From Quisquiliibacterium sp. (GTDB lineage: Bacteria > Pseudomonadota > Gammaproteobacteria > Burkholderiales > Burkholderiaceae_E), in NCBI GenBank assembly GCA_023257915.1, contig JALRBB010000130.1, positions 1-6,110 of the forward strand: DNA of 6,110 nucleotides. Direction: 5' to 3'. Of this stretch, positions 5,499 through 6,110 are shown piece by piece. Below the pieces are notes generated by a model. The model saw nothing but the letters and a program-made list of their open reading frames with translations, made no database searches and was not told where the DNA came from. The first letter of the stretch is position 1. Every line of letters starts with the position of its first letter. Both the position numbers and the translations under genes were made by a program.

Positions 5499-6110
5499 TG
5501 CAAGCGCGCCCGCATCCGTGTCTGAGAGTCGGCCAGCGTGGTGCGGCGATCGTGACGGCGTTGCTGATCGTGATGCTGGCCACGACGGTCGTCGCGACCC
5601 TTTTCGTGCGTGAGAACGTGACCTTGCGGGCGGTCGAAAACCGCCAGGCACTCGCACAGACCCGCTGGATCGAGCGCGCTGCGATCGACTGGGCCAAGGT
5701 GATCCTGCGCGCAGATGCCAGGTCCGGCGTTGTCGACCATCTCGGTGAGCCCTGGGCGGTGCCGGTCGCCGACACCGAACTCGACGAGACCGTGACTGCA
5801 GGCGCGCAGATCGGCCGCAATTCTCGACCGGCAATGCTGACCGGGCAGATCAGCGATGCTCAGTCGCGACTAAACCTGAATTCGCTGGTGCAGTCCGGGC
5901 GTCCGGTGCAGGGGCAGCTCGAGGCCTTGCGTCGCTTGTTCGAGATGCTCGACATTGCTCCGTCACTGGCCGACACGGTGCTCGAGCGGGTGCAGCGCGG
6001 GCAGCCGACGCTCGAGGATGGCAAGACGGTGCCGGCGCTGCAGGCGCCAATCCTGCGGTTGACCGACTTGCTGGCGTTGCCGGGGTTTGATGCTGACAGC
6101 GTCGAGCGAC
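5498..6110 (+). CDS. gspK: Type II secretion system minor pseudopilin GspK (3' truncated)
   Basis: An open frame of 204 codons from ATG 5498-5500 to the right edge with no stop; full-length GspK is usually about 300-340 residues. The leader MQARPHPCLRVGQRG is followed by AAIVTALLIVMLATTVVATL (16-35). Cleavage after G15 is expected. Mature position 5 is T20, not Glu; lack of this Glu is the known hallmark of GspK and fits its place at the very tip of the pseudopilus. GspK features follow: the charged helix with WIERAAIDWAKVIL (57-70), DHLGEPWAVPV (80-90), and GQISDAQSRLNLNSL (116-130). The remaining residues enter the alpha-helical (SAM-like) domain specific to GspK, with LLALPGFD at 191-198 resembling a helix-hairpin-helix turn. 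It caps the GspI-J-K complex. The gene begins one base before the end of gspJ, so translation is likely coupled. gspL would be expected next. Confidence 0.93.
   Translation, partial: MQARPHPCLRVGQRGAAIVTALLIVMLATTVVATLFVRENVTLRAVENRQALAQTRWIERAAIDWAKVILRADARSGVVDHLGEPWAVPVADTELDETVTAGAQIGRNSRPAMLTGQISDAQSRLNLNSLVQSGRPVQGQLEALRRLFEMLDIAPSLADTVLERVQRGQPTLEDGKTVPALQAPILRLTDLLALPGFDADSVER

Noticed and set aside
1..6110. CRISPR array, insertion sequence, tRNA/rRNA, phage or defence genes
   Set aside because: No regularly spaced repeats, transposase motifs, terminal inverted repeats or structured RNA signatures were seen. The window is almost fully covered by recognisable genes.

Overview
The window is GC-rich, gene-dense, typical proteobacterial DNA. 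The ThyA and DHFR proteins look proteobacterial, and a type II secretion system (T2SS) pseudopilin operon in the order gspG-H-I-J-K points to a beta- or gammaproteobacterium. A divergently placed, short gspC would fit a Burkholderiales-like lineage, but that assignment is an inference. I see no mobile elements, tRNA or rRNA genes, CRISPR arrays or obvious horizontally acquired blocks.

Layout. (1) Positions 1-1285, plus strand: the 3' part of a thiamine-diphosphate (TPP)-dependent enzyme of the acetolactate-synthase superfamily, then a small single-domain cupin; these look like a small metabolic operon. (2) Positions 1286-1309: a short convergent intergenic gap with a GC-rich hairpin that probably ends transcription from both sides. 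(3) Positions 1310-3279, minus strand: gspC, thyA and folA packed tightly in transcription order gspC>thyA>folA. The gspC stop codon lies inside the thyA Shine-Dalgarno, and thyA and folA overlap by 4 nt. (4) Positions 3280-3486: a 207-bp divergent control region, the longest gene-free stretch. It holds a 24-bp imperfect inverted repeat and a near-palindromic element that could serve as a -10 box in both directions. (5) Positions 3487 to the end, plus strand: gspG, gspH, gspI, gspJ and the start of gspK, each overlapping the next by 13, 11, 4 and 1 nt. gspK runs off the right edge.

How the genes work together. GspG (major pseudopilin) and GspH, I, J, K (minor, tip pseudopilins) build the periplasmic pseudopilus that pushes folded exoproteins through the GspD secretin. 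GspC is the inner-membrane link to that secretin. The secretin, ATPase, platform protein and GspL/M are not in the window and should lie beyond it or elsewhere. ThyA makes dTMP and dihydrofolate, and DHFR regenerates tetrahydrofolate, so thyA and folA form a functional pair. Their apparent co-transcription with gspC looks like a positional accident or a lineage-specific arrangement, not a shared pathway.

I found no convincing new biological system. The most interesting points are the divergent T2SS control region, the PDZ-less GspC fused transcriptionally to the thymidylate genes, and the tightly overlapped pseudopilin operon.
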